64,000 nucleotides of DNA from Solirubrobacter taibaiensis (GTDB lineage: Bacteria; Actinomycetota; Thermoleophilia; Solirubrobacterales; Solirubrobacteraceae). The position numbers were made by a program, and so were the translations under genes. Where the stretch lies: positions 1 to 64,000 of the forward strand of contig JAPDDQ010000008.1 of assembly GCA_027587225.1 (NCBI GenBank), written 5' to 3'. Positions 43,534 through 51,444 of the stretch are shown piece after piece; the first letter of the stretch is position 1, and every line of letters begins with the position of its first letter. The notes under the pieces are model-generated. The model did no database searches and was not told the origin of the DNA. It was given only the letters and a program-made list of their open reading frames with translations.

Positions 43534-46305
43534 CTAGGAAGCTTCGCCCCCATGGCTGAGCTGGTGCGCGAGGATGCGGCCTCGGTCCAGCTGGAACCGC
43601 GTCCACGGGCGCTCGCGGCGGCTGTAGGCCACGAGGCGCGCGTGCGTGCCGATCGGGAGGACGAGCTTGGCGCCGTAGCCGGCCGCGCGCAGCTCGTCGG
43701 CTTCCCCTCCCTCGTCTGAGACGAGGACCTGGGCGGCCTGCGCCGGGCCGGGGAGCACTTGTACCTCGTCGGCGTTCAGCGCCGCCGCCATGGCGTCCAG
43801 GGAGCCCGCGGCGCCCAGCGCGAGATCGCGCATGAGCTGCTCGAGGTCCGATCCGACGTGATCGTCCGCGAACGCCGCCTGGAAGGACGCGCGCGAGGCG
43901 GTCGCCGACTCGGGGTGGACGCCGACCCAGGGCGCCGCGGGCCGGGCGATGTAGTAGCCCTGCCCCAGAGCCACGTCGAGTTCGGCGAGCTGCTCCAGCT
44001 CGGCCGCGGTCTCGATGCCCTCGGCGCAGATGATGGCGTCGATCTCCCGCGCATACCGCACGAACGAGCTGACCAACGCGGCCTTGACCGGGTCCGCGTC
44101 GATGTCGGTGGTGAGCGCGCGGTCGAGCTTGATGATGTCGGGCGCGAGCCGCATCACGTGGGTGAGCCCGGCGTAGCCCGCGCCGGTGTCGTCGACGGCG
44201 ATCGCGGCGCCTCGTGCCCGCAGCGTGGCGAGCGCGGCCGCCGTCTGCGGATCGCCGAGCGCGAGCTCGTTCTCGGTGATCTCGATCACGATGTCGTCGA
44301 GGCGCTCGGGCAGCACGGCCTCGATCTCCGGTGCGCCGAGCGACGACAGGCTGAGGTTGAGCGCCAGCCGCGTGCCCGCGGGCCGGCCTTCGACGGCGAG
44401 CGCGACCGCCACGGCGCGCGCTTCGAGCGCGGCGCCGAGCCCGAGCCGATGGGCCTGCGCGAACCACTTGTCGGGTGTGCGGACCGGGGTGCGATTGAAG
44501 CGCGCCAGCGCCTCGTAGGCCGTGACGCGCCCCGTCCGCAGGTCGAGCACGGGTTGGAAGACCATCGTCAGCGCGTCCGGGTCTTCGAGCACAGCGACGA
44601 TCTCCGCCCGCTGCGCCTCGCTGCTCATGAACAGCCGCAACGCGCCATCGGCGTCGAGCTGCGGCGCGCCCGGGTCGTGGATCGCGAGCCGGCGCTTGCC
44701 CCCGCGCTTGGCTTCGTACATCGCCCGGTCGGCGGCGCGCAGCAGCTCCTCGACGTCGCGGACGTCCTCGCCGTTGATCGCGATGCCGACGCAGCCCGAG
44801 ATCCGCACCGCCTCACCGGCCAGCTCGAAGCGCTGCTCGAACGCCGCCAGCACGCGCTCGGCGGCCTCGATCGCCTGTGCCTCACCCGCACCTTCGAGCA
44901 AAATCCCGAACTCGTCGCCGCCCAGCCGCGCGACCGTGTCCGCCGAGCGCACGCAGGCCAGCAGCCGCTTGGCCATCAGCCGCAGCACCTGGTCGCCGGC
45001 GGCGTGCCCGAGCCGGTCATTGACGGGCTTGAAGTCGTCGAGGTCCACGAACAGCACAGCCACGTGCGAGTCGCGGCGGCTGAGCGCATGCTCGGCACGG
45101 TCGTAGAACAGCGCGCGGTTCGCCAGCCCGGTCAGCTCGTCGTGGAAGGCGCGGTGACGGAGCTGCTCCTCGAAGCGCTTGCGGGCGTCGTTGTCGCGCA
45201 CGGTCAGCACCAAGCCGCCCACCCGCGGGTCGTCGATCAGGTTGGTGGCCACCACGGACACGTGCCGATAGGCGCCCTCGGTATCCACCATCCGCCACTC
45301 GGCTTCGGCCGACTCGCCGCGCGGCTTGTCGGCCACGGCGGTCAAGAAGCCGGCGACACGAGCGACGTCGCCGGCATGGACGCGGTCCAGCAGCAGGTCG
45401 CCGGAGCCGCCGCGGAACGCCACCGTCGAGCCGGTCACCGCTTGCAGGTGCCCCGCGGCGTCCACGATCAGGATCAGGTCCGACGAGTGGCGGACGATCG
45501 ACTCCAGCCGGTCGCGGCTCTCCTCCGTGATCCGCTGCAGTGCGACCGCGTTCTGCAGCCGTCCACGGCGCTCATGCGCGAACAGCGCGAGCAGGGCGGC
45601 CAGCGGGAGCAGGGCCGCGGGCGCGGCGGGATGCTCATCCATCGCCCACGCCGCGAGCAGGCCGACCGGAGCGAGCAGGAAGTCCACGAGGTAGGTCCAG
45701 GCGTAGGCGCGCCGGTCGTCACGCGGGTCGATGCCGAGCCCGACCCACATCCGCAGCGAGCTGACGACGAAGTCGAGCCCGGACTGCACGACGAGCGCCC
45801 CGAACACGAGCACGGCGGCCGCCGCCATCGAAGCGGGATCGGGCGCGAGCGCGAGCAGCGCCGCGGCCCCGAGCGTGTACCACGTGTCGCCGATCCGCAG
45901 CAGGACGCGCAGCGGCTTCATCTGCCCGCGCACGAGCTCCGGCAGGCACGCGAGGAAGCTCGCCACGAGCACGAGCAGCGGCACGACGGACGGCTCCAAG
46001 AGCACGAGCATCGGGATCACGGCGAGCACGACCGGGCGCGCGTAGCCCTCGCCGACGGCGAACTCGACGCGCGCGATCACGGCGTAGAGCACGGCCAAGC
46101 CGATGCCGGTCGCGCCGGGCGACGGGGCGCCGGCAGCGAGCCAGAACGCGCCCGCGGCCACGAGGAAGCTGACGGCGACAACCAGCTCGGTCAGCACCTC
46201 TCGCTTCTGCGCGCCCCGCTGATCGCGCTCGTCCGCGGCCATGGCGAGGCCGACCTGCTCTGGCGAGAGGCCGGTCAGCGCCGGGTGCTCGGCAGACTGC
46301 ATCAC
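43534..46305 (-). CDS. Membrane PAS-GGDEF-EAL c-di-GMP protein
   Basis: A 923-residue protein. About eight hydrophobic helices occupy residues 35-245, followed by a PAS domain (265-375), GGDEF (385-545) and EAL (565-810). GGDEF is intact at 462-466, with an RxxD inhibitory site (RSAD, 453-456). The EAL motif reads YEALARF, and the metal/catalytic positions NLSL, EITENE, DDTGAGY, IKLDRAL and AEGIET are present. Both diguanylate cyclase and phosphodiesterase activities are therefore possible. The last ~100 residues form an extra domain (AAALNADEVQVLPGPAQAAQV, AKLVLPIGTHARLVAYSRRE) resembling a small GAF-like module. It probably senses a membrane or ligand signal and sets c-di-GMP. Confidence 0.95.
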   Translation of the reverse strand: MMQSAEHPALTGLSPEQVGLAMAADERDQRGAQKREVLTELVVAVSFLVAAGAFWLAAGAPSPGATGIGLAVLYAVIARVEFAVGEGYARPVVLAVIPMLVLLEPSVVPLLVLVASFLACLPELVRGQMKPLRVLLRIGDTWYTLGAAALLALAPDPASMAAAAVLVFGALVVQSGLDFVVSSLRMWVGLGIDPRDDRRAYAWTYLVDFLLAPVGLLAAWAMDEHPAAPAALLPLAALLALFAHERRGRLQNAVALQRITEESRDRLESIVRHSSDLILIVDAAGHLQAVTGSTVAFRGGSGDLLLDRVHAGDVARVAGFLTAVADKPRGESAEAEWRMVDTEGAYRHVSVVATNLIDDPRVGGLVLTVRDNDARKRFEEQLRHRAFHDELTGLANRALFYDRAEHALSRRDSHVAVLFVDLDDFKPVNDRLGHAAGDQVLRLMAKRLLACVRSADTVARLGGDEFGILLEGAGEAQAIEAAERVLAAFEQRFELAGEAVRISGCVGIAINGEDVRDVEELLRAADRAMYEAKRGGKRRLAIHDPGAPQLDADGALRLFMSSEAQRAEIVAVLEDPDALTMVFQPVLDLRTGRVTAYEALARFNRTPVRTPDKWFAQAHRLGLGAALEARAVAVALAVEGRPAGTRLALNLSLSSLGAPEIEAVLPERLDDIVIEITENELALGDPQTAAALATLRARGAAIAVDDTGAGYAGLTHVMRLAPDIIKLDRALTTDIDADPVKAALVSSFVRYAREIDAIICAEGIETAAELEQLAELDVALGQGYYIARPAAPWVGVHPESATASRASFQAAFADDHVGSDLEQLMRDLALGAAGSLDAMAAALNADEVQVLPGPAQAAQVLVSDEGGEADELRAAGYGAKLVLPIGTHARLVAYSRRERPWTRFQLDRGRILAHQLSHGGEAS

Positions 46306-46399
46306 TCCTCGTTACTCGGCCACGGCGGGTCCAGGTTGAGCGTGGTTCATCCGTCCAGTCCGGCTACGAGACGGCGCGCACGCGCCGATAGACCCCCAT

Positions 46400-46993
46400 A
46401 TGAAGATCCTCGTCGCCGCGACCGCCGCCGTCTTAGCCTTAGCGGTCACCCCGGCCGCCCAGGCCAAGGGCGTGGCCGCCAACCCGGACAACTGCACACC
46501 GCTGGCGGCGCTCGAGCATCCCTTCGCGCGCTGGGGCGACGCGGGGTTCTACGTGCTGCATCCGGGTGGCGACATGGAGTCCGGCCTGACGGGCTGGACG
46601 CTCTCCGGTGGCGCGACGGTCGTCGCGGGCGATGACGGGCTCGGCGTCCGTGGCGGCTCGAAGGTCCTGTCGCTGCCCGCCGGCGCGACCGTCACCACCT
46701 CCCCCATCTGCATCGACGACACGTTCACGCACGCCCGCGTGCTGGCGCGTGGCACGGTCACCTCGGGCTCGACGCTGAACGTCGAGGTGCTCTACACCGA
46801 CGTCAAGGGCAAGTCGGTCGTCAGGGGTTCCAAGAGCTACTCCGTCAAGACGTCGGCCTGGGCCCCGAGCACGGACTTCAACATCGACGCCAGGCTCGCC
46901 GGAGCGGCGCCCATCCAGTTCCGCTTCACCGCCCCGAAGAGCTCCAGCTGGCAGCTCGACGACTTCTACGTCGACCCCCGCGCCCGCGGCTAG
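46400..46993 (+). CDS. Secreted jelly-roll-like protein
   Basis: A 197-residue protein. Signal peptide MKILVAATAAVLALAVTPAAQA, then a mature beta-sandwich: GGDMESGLTGWTLSGGATVV, FRFTAPKSSSWQLDDFYVDP. The pattern 'D-MES-GL-GW-L-GGA...WQLDDFYVDP' is typical of carbohydrate-binding-like secreted proteins. Two cysteines (DNCTPL and SPICIDD) could form a disulfide. Function unknown. It is divergent from the GGDEF-EAL gene and ends immediately before the converging permease gene. Confidence 0.75.
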   Translation: MKILVAATAAVLALAVTPAAQAKGVAANPDNCTPLAALEHPFARWGDAGFYVLHPGGDMESGLTGWTLSGGATVVAGDDGLGVRGGSKVLSLPAGATVTTSPICIDDTFTHARVLARGTVTSGSTLNVEVLYTDVKGKSVVRGSKSYSVKTSAWAPSTDFNIDARLAGAAPIQFRFTAPKSSSWQLDDFYVDPRARG

Positions 46994-48517
46994 TCACTCC
47001 TCCACCACCAGCGCGGGCGTGTCCCGCTCGAGCACCTCGCCCCGGAAGAACTCCGGTGCGCGGAGCTGCCAGAAGACCATGAACACCGCGCCGAGCGCCA
47101 GCACGCCGACGCCGAGCACGAACACGGTGCCGAGCCCGAAGATCGCACCGCCGCTCCCGTACTCCGGGTCGGTGGTGTCGATCACGAGCCGGACGAACAC
47201 CGCGGCGAGCGTGAGCCCGCCCAGCAGCGGGGCGACGCCCTTGAGGACGAAGGACTTCAGGTCCCGCCGGGCCTCGTGCCGGAAGTACCACGTGGCCGCG
47301 AACGCGGTCAGCCCGTAGTAGAAGCAGATCATCAGCCCGAGCGAGAGGATCGTGTCCACGAGCACGTTCTCGCTGGCGAGCGTCATCAGCGCGTAGAAGA
47401 TCGCGGTGCCGACGCCCGAGACCAGCGTCGCGTAGCTCGGGATGCCGTGCTTGGGGTGGATGCGCGACAGCGAGTCGGGCAGCGCCTTGTAGTAGCTCAT
47501 CGCGAGCATCGTCCGCGCCGCCGGGATGAACGTCGTCTGCAGGCTGGAGGCGGAACTGGCGAGCACCGCGAGGAACAGCACCAATCCCACGCTCGATCCC
47601 AGGACGGGTGCGGCCAGCGCGGCGAACACGTTCTCCTCGGTCTCGGGGTTGCCGAGCCCGACACCGTCCCCGCCCGTGCCGGCGTACATCTGCGCCGCGA
47701 TCGCGACCACCACGTAGGTGATGGCGAGGATCAGCAGCGAGAGCAGCGCCGCGATCCCGGGCGTCCGTTCGCTGCCCGTCGTCTCCTCGCAGGCCGACAG
47801 CGCCGCGTCCCAACCCCAGTACATGAAGATCGACAGCGACAGCGCCGCCGCCAGCGCGGAGAACGACGACACGCTGAACGGGTTCAGCCAGGCCCATTCG
47901 AAGTCCGTGGCGGTGGGGACGTCGCCGTTGACCGCCTTGCCGATCGCCACGACGGCGAACAGCGCCAGCGCGGCCATCTGCACCACGACCAGCACGTACA
48001 TCACGCCCTTGGTCGCCGTCATCCCGCGGTAGGCGACCGCGGTCGCGAGCGCGATGAACGCGAGGCACGTGAGGACGTTGACGAGCTTGCCGTCCCCCCA
48101 AGTCGCGATCGACTCGTCGCCGAGCACCTCGGCCAGGAACAGGTAGAAGAACGTGACCGCGACGCCCGCGAGGTTCGAGAGCACGATGATCGTCGCGATC
48201 AGCAGGCCCCAGCCGCACATCCAGCCGACGTGCGGGCCGAACGCCTTGGTCGTCCACGTGAACGAGGTGCCGGCGTCGGGCGCGACCTGGTTCAGCCGCC
48301 GGTAGGCGTACGCGACCAGCAGCATCGGCACGAACCCGACGAGGAACGTGGCCGGCATCTGCGCCCCGACCTCGCCGACCGTCGGGCCGAGCGTCGCGGT
48401 CAGCGCGTACGCGGGCGCCACCGACGAGAGCGCGAGCACGACGCTCGCGAGCAGCCCCACCGAGTCCCGTTTGAGGCCCTTGTCGACCCGGACCGGCTCG
48501 CTCGCGACCGTGCTCAC
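46994..48517 (-). CDS. APC-family amino acid permease
   Basis: A 507-residue membrane protein with about 12 helices. The N-terminus (KRDSVGLLASVVLALSSVAPAYALTATLGPTVGEVGAQMPATFLVGFVPML) and GTSFTWTTKAFGPHVGWMCGWGLLIATII match the APC superfamily glycine-rich first helix and consensus loop. The substrate is an amino acid or amine by family. A threonine-dehydratase-like gene lies just upstream in the same direction, 77 bp away, which hints at uptake plus catabolism of a hydroxy-amino acid. Confidence 0.9.
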   Translation of the reverse strand: MSTVASEPVRVDKGLKRDSVGLLASVVLALSSVAPAYALTATLGPTVGEVGAQMPATFLVGFVPMLLVAYAYRRLNQVAPDAGTSFTWTTKAFGPHVGWMCGWGLLIATIIVLSNLAGVAVTFFYLFLAEVLGDESIATWGDGKLVNVLTCLAFIALATAVAYRGMTATKGVMYVLVVVQMAALALFAVVAIGKAVNGDVPTATDFEWAWLNPFSVSSFSALAAALSLSIFMYWGWDAALSACEETTGSERTPGIAALLSLLILAITYVVVAIAAQMYAGTGGDGVGLGNPETEENVFAALAAPVLGSSVGLVLFLAVLASSASSLQTTFIPAARTMLAMSYYKALPDSLSRIHPKHGIPSYATLVSGVGTAIFYALMTLASENVLVDTILSLGLMICFYYGLTAFAATWYFRHEARRDLKSFVLKGVAPLLGGLTLAAVFVRLVIDTTDPEYGSGGAIFGLGTVFVLGVGVLALGAVFMVFWQLRAPEFFRGEVLERDTPALVVEE

Positions 48518-48594
48518 ACGTTCCTCCCCGTCAGTTCACCGAGCGGCCATCTTCGGTCATCGGGAGGACGGAGGCGACAGTGGGTGATCCGGGC

Positions 48595-49482
48595 TCACCC
48601 GAGGCAGGCCCGGATGGTCTCGACATCGGCGTTCCCGCCGGTGAGGATCGCGGCCACGGTCTTTCCCGCCCAGTGCTCCCGGCCGGAGCGCGCGGCCGCC
48701 AGCGACGCGGCGCCGGCCGGCTCGACGACCTGACCGACCTCCTCGAGCGCGACGCCCACCGCACGCGCGATCTCCTCGTCGGAGACCAGCGCGAAATCAT
48801 CGACGTAGCGCAGCAGGTACGGGAACGTCAGCGCCCCCGGCTCGTCCCCTTTGAGGCCGTCGGCGATGGTGCGAGCCGTGATGTGCACGATCGCCTTCGC
48901 CTTCCAGGACTCGTAGACGGACGCGGCGCCCTCCGCCTGCACGCCGATGACCTGAACCGCGGGCTTGAGCGCCTTGGCGCAGATGGCCACGCCGGCGAGC
49001 AGGTTGCCACCGCCGGTCGGCACCAGGATCACGTCGGTGTCGGGGCGCTGCTGCAGGATCTCCAGCGCGGTCGTCCCCGCGCCGACCATCAGCTCAAGGT
49101 CACCGCCGTCGTTGATCAGCTCGAGGTCTTCGGTGGCCGCGATCCGTGCCGCCTCGTCGGTCGCGTCGGTGTACGTCTCCCCCGCCACCCGGATCTCGGC
49201 GCCCAGGCCCCGCGTGTGCTCCACCTTCACCCGCGAGGCGGCTTCGGGGAACACGACCACGGCCGGCACGCCCATCCGCGCGGCGACGTACGCCACCGCC
49301 CATCCGTGGTTGCCCATCGTCGCCGTGACCACGCCGCGCTGATGGCGGAGCGCCTGCAGGCGCACGGCGGCGCCGCGGATCTTGAACGAACGCGTCGGCG
49401 TGAGGTTCTCGTGCTTGGCCAGCAGGTCGAGGCCGTACGCCCGGCTGAGTGCCGTGACCGGCGCGAGGGGCGTGGGGCGCAT
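48595..49482 (-). CDS. PLP-dependent threonine/serine dehydratase-like enzyme
   Basis: 295 residues of fold-type II. TRSFKIRGAA carries Lys34, the PLP lysine. TATMGNHGWAVAY is the phosphate/substrate loop, and VPTGGGNLLAGVAI is the glycine-rich PLP-phosphate cup. It begins directly at RPTPLAPV, so the first helix normally found before this motif is missing. Upstream in-frame sequence (ISDFLGAQVVLSDL) looks family-like but has no start codon before the previous gene's stop. It should deaminate threonine or serine to the 2-oxo acid. No ACT domain is present, so it is of the catabolic, unregulated type. Confidence 0.85.
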   Translation of the reverse strand: MRPTPLAPVTALSRAYGLDLLAKHENLTPTRSFKIRGAAVRLQALRHQRGVVTATMGNHGWAVAYVAARMGVPAVVVFPEAASRVKVEHTRGLGAEIRVAGETYTDATDEAARIAATEDLELINDGGDLELMVGAGTTALEILQQRPDTDVILVPTGGGNLLAGVAICAKALKPAVQVIGVQAEGAASVYESWKAKAIVHITARTIADGLKGDEPGALTFPYLLRYVDDFALVSDEEIARAVGVALEEVGQVVEPAGAASLAAARSGREHWAGKTVAAILTGGNADVETIRACLG

Positions 49483-49548
49483 GAGGTCACTGAGTACGAC
49501 CTGCGCCCCGAGAAAGTCGCTGATGCTCGGCTCGATGCCGGGAGTATC

Positions 49549-50040
49549 TCAGTCGTCGAGGGCGGCGGCGATCGACACCACCGCGCGCTCCTGCGCCGCG
49601 TACGCCGCCCGCAACGCCGGGACACCGGCCAGCCCGTCGGCGGCCAGCGGCAGCGGGTGATCGACCAGCAGCGCGTTGACCTCGGCGCCGAGGTCCGCCC
49701 CGCCGATCCGCTCGGCGAGCGTGATCAGTGCGCCCGCGCGCACGCGCGCACCGTCGACGAAGGACCCCATCACGGTCTCCTCGGCGAGCGGCGCCCCGCC
49801 GAACACCCGCGCGTGCATCACCGCGGGATTGACGGCGTGCGGACGGATCAGCGACCGTCGCTCCGCGTCGGTCAGCCCCGCGGCCTCGCCGACGAGATCG
49901 ATCGCGCCGGTGATCCCCTGCGCGTCCACCGGCAACGAGGCCTGGAGCGCGGATGGGAGATCCGGCAGCAGCGCGGCGTGCTGGGCGGCAGCGGCGGCCA
50001 GCATGGCCTCCACACGGGCACGATGCGTCATGCCATCCAC
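49549..50040 (-). CDS. Hypothetical protein
   Basis: A 163-residue alanine-rich, mostly helical soluble protein (VEAMLAAAAAQHAALLPDLPSAL, LTDAERRSLIRPHAVNPAVMHARVFGG). Family not recognised. It is 66 bp upstream of the dehydratase gene in the same direction. The start could be ATG 50040 or 50031. Confidence 0.6.
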   Translation of the reverse strand: MDGMTHRARVEAMLAAAAAQHAALLPDLPSALQASLPVDAQGITGAIDLVGEAAGLTDAERRSLIRPHAVNPAVMHARVFGGAPLAEETVMGSFVDGARVRAGALITLAERIGGADLGAEVNALLVDHPLPLAADGLAGVPALRAAYAAQERAVVSIAAALDD

Positions 50041-50296
50041 GTTAGTCGCCCGCGCTGACGCGCTCGGCGGGTGATCCGGTTCACCCCCAGGGGCGATAGG
50101 ACCAGGTGCGTGTGAAGCGCAAGATACGTCCTACAGAGGTTGACCCCCTCTTACGAAGCTCAAAGCTCCCGGGCAGTCCCGCTCTCCTCCCCGACACCCG
50201 CCGGCTTCCGCAGTTCCCGCCGCCGCGCCTGACCAGCGCGGCGGCCACTCCTCCTCCCCCGGTGTGACGATCCTTCGGGTCGCGCGTAGTACCGGC

Positions 50297-51070
50297 ATGA
50301 GAGTCGCGTTGCTGAGCCTGGCCTGCCTGGTCGTCGCGTGCGGCGGGAGCGAGGTCCAGGCCGTGTCGGAGACGGGCCGGCTGGTGGTCGAGAAGTCCCT
50401 CGCCGACCGGCCGGTGTTCACCGAGGGGTCGCTCACGTACGTGCGCATCGTGCGTGATGACGGACAGACGATCGTGGACGAGGTGAAGGCGGCCGAGTCC
50501 CTCTCGACCCCGCTCTTCGACGAGGCGCTGGCCCCCGGCGACTACTCGGTCGAGACGGTCGAGCGGCCCTGCGACGGCAACTGCATGCACCTCGACGAGC
50601 CCGTGGAGAGCACGCGCTGCGCGACCGACGTCCGCGTGACGATCGGGGAGACGGCGACGGTCTCGATCGTCGTGGGCATGAACGGGCCCAGGCCCCGTGT
50701 CCTGCCGCTAGCGGCTTTCGGTGCTAGCACCGTGGCGGGGCGGCGCCGGATCGGAGAGGATCGGCAGCGTGTCTCGGATGTTGGCCTGGATCGTGGCGGT
50801 GGCGACGGTGGTCGCGGCCGTCGGGTTCGTGATCGTGGCGTTCGTGGGTGGTCGCGCGGCGCCATCGAGGGACGCGAGGTCGAGGCGGCCAACTACGACC
50901 AGCACCGGCACGCCCGGGTTCGGCTGGCGGCGCTGGGCGTCGAGGGCGAGCGGGTCAAGGTCGAGGGCCACGAGCAGTTAGGCATCCGCGGCGTGAGCGC
51001 GGGCGTGTTCGTCGTGCAGGAGCATCGGGCGACCACCACTGGGACTTCCGGCTCGAGGTCGACGGCGTGA
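50297..51070 (+). CDS. Lipoprotein; 3' half probably read-through into degenerate sequence
   Basis: A frame of 257 codons starting ATG 50297. MRVALLSLACLVVACGGSE is a lipoprotein signal with lipobox LVVAC (Cys15). Residues 20-135 form a credible mature domain (LVVEKSLADRPVFTEGSLTYVRIVRDDG, VETVERPCDGNCMHLDEPVESTRCATDVRV) with three further cysteines. After about residue 140 (NGPRPRVLPLAAFG) composition degrades. The last part contains GVFVVQEHRA, which belongs to a broken LigD-type domain. The original gene probably ended near 50710. Confidence 0.6.
   Translation: MRVALLSLACLVVACGGSEVQAVSETGRLVVEKSLADRPVFTEGSLTYVRIVRDDGQTIVDEVKAAESLSTPLFDEALAPGDYSVETVERPCDGNCMHLDEPVESTRCATDVRVTIGETATVSIVVGMNGPRPRVLPLAAFGASTVAGRRRIGEDRQRVSDVGLDRGGGDGGRGRRVRDRGVRGWSRGAIEGREVEAANYDQHRHARVRLAALGVEGERVKVEGHEQLGIRGVSAGVFVVQEHRATTTGTSGSRSTA
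50719..50732. promoter_or_regulatory. 14-bp perfect palindrome
   Basis: CGGTGCTAGCACCG is its own reverse complement and lies between the lipoprotein domain and the membrane-helix/LigD remnant. GTGCTAGCAC-type palindromes are plausible repressor sites, but nothing here identifies a partner. Confidence 0.3.
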
Positions 51071-51402
51071 TGAAGTCGTGGGCGGTGTCCAAGGGCCCGT
51101 CGCTCGACCCCGCCGTCAAGCGGATGGCGATCCAGGTCGACGACCACGGCATGGCCCACAACGGCTACGAGGGCGAGAGCGTGACCATCTGGGACCGCGG
51201 CCGCTACGAGCAGGGCGGCCACGCCGTGTTCGTCCTGCACGGCGGGCGGGCGCTCCAGCGCACGGGGAGTGACGCGAAGAAGCCGCAGTGGCTGCTGATC
51301 AAGCGCAAGGACCATGAGGCGCGTGCGGGCTCGGACATCACCGCCGAGCGCCCGGAGTCCGTCAGCGGCCGCCACCTCGAGATCTCGCGGGGTTCAATGT
51401 AA
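50860..51402 (+). pseudogene. LigD-type 3'-phosphoesterase domain, frameshifted and shortened
   Basis: GVFVVQEHRA in one frame and HHWDFRLEVDGVMKSWAVSK, GPSLDPAVKRMAIQVDDHGM in the next frame together match the LigD phosphoesterase domain. A frameshift lies near 51035. The stretch between DDHGM and WDRGRYEQGG is shorter than in the family, lacking the usual EGVIPEGxYG-like segment. The end (QWLLIKRKDHEARAG) is as expected. In intact proteins the domain trims 3' ends during non-homologous end joining. No polymerase or ligase domain is adjacent. A third frame just upstream (50780-50860) encodes a membrane helix (MLAWIVAVATVVAAVGFVIV), so the locus is scrambled. Confidence 0.6.
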
Positions 51403-51444
51403 AACGACGTGGTCGCTCGCGGCGGGCGGCGGGAGGATCCGGCC

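Noticed and set aside
43759..46635. A 958-codon plus-strand open frame
   Set aside because: Antisense to the GGDEF-EAL gene; Arg/Gln/His-rich shadow.
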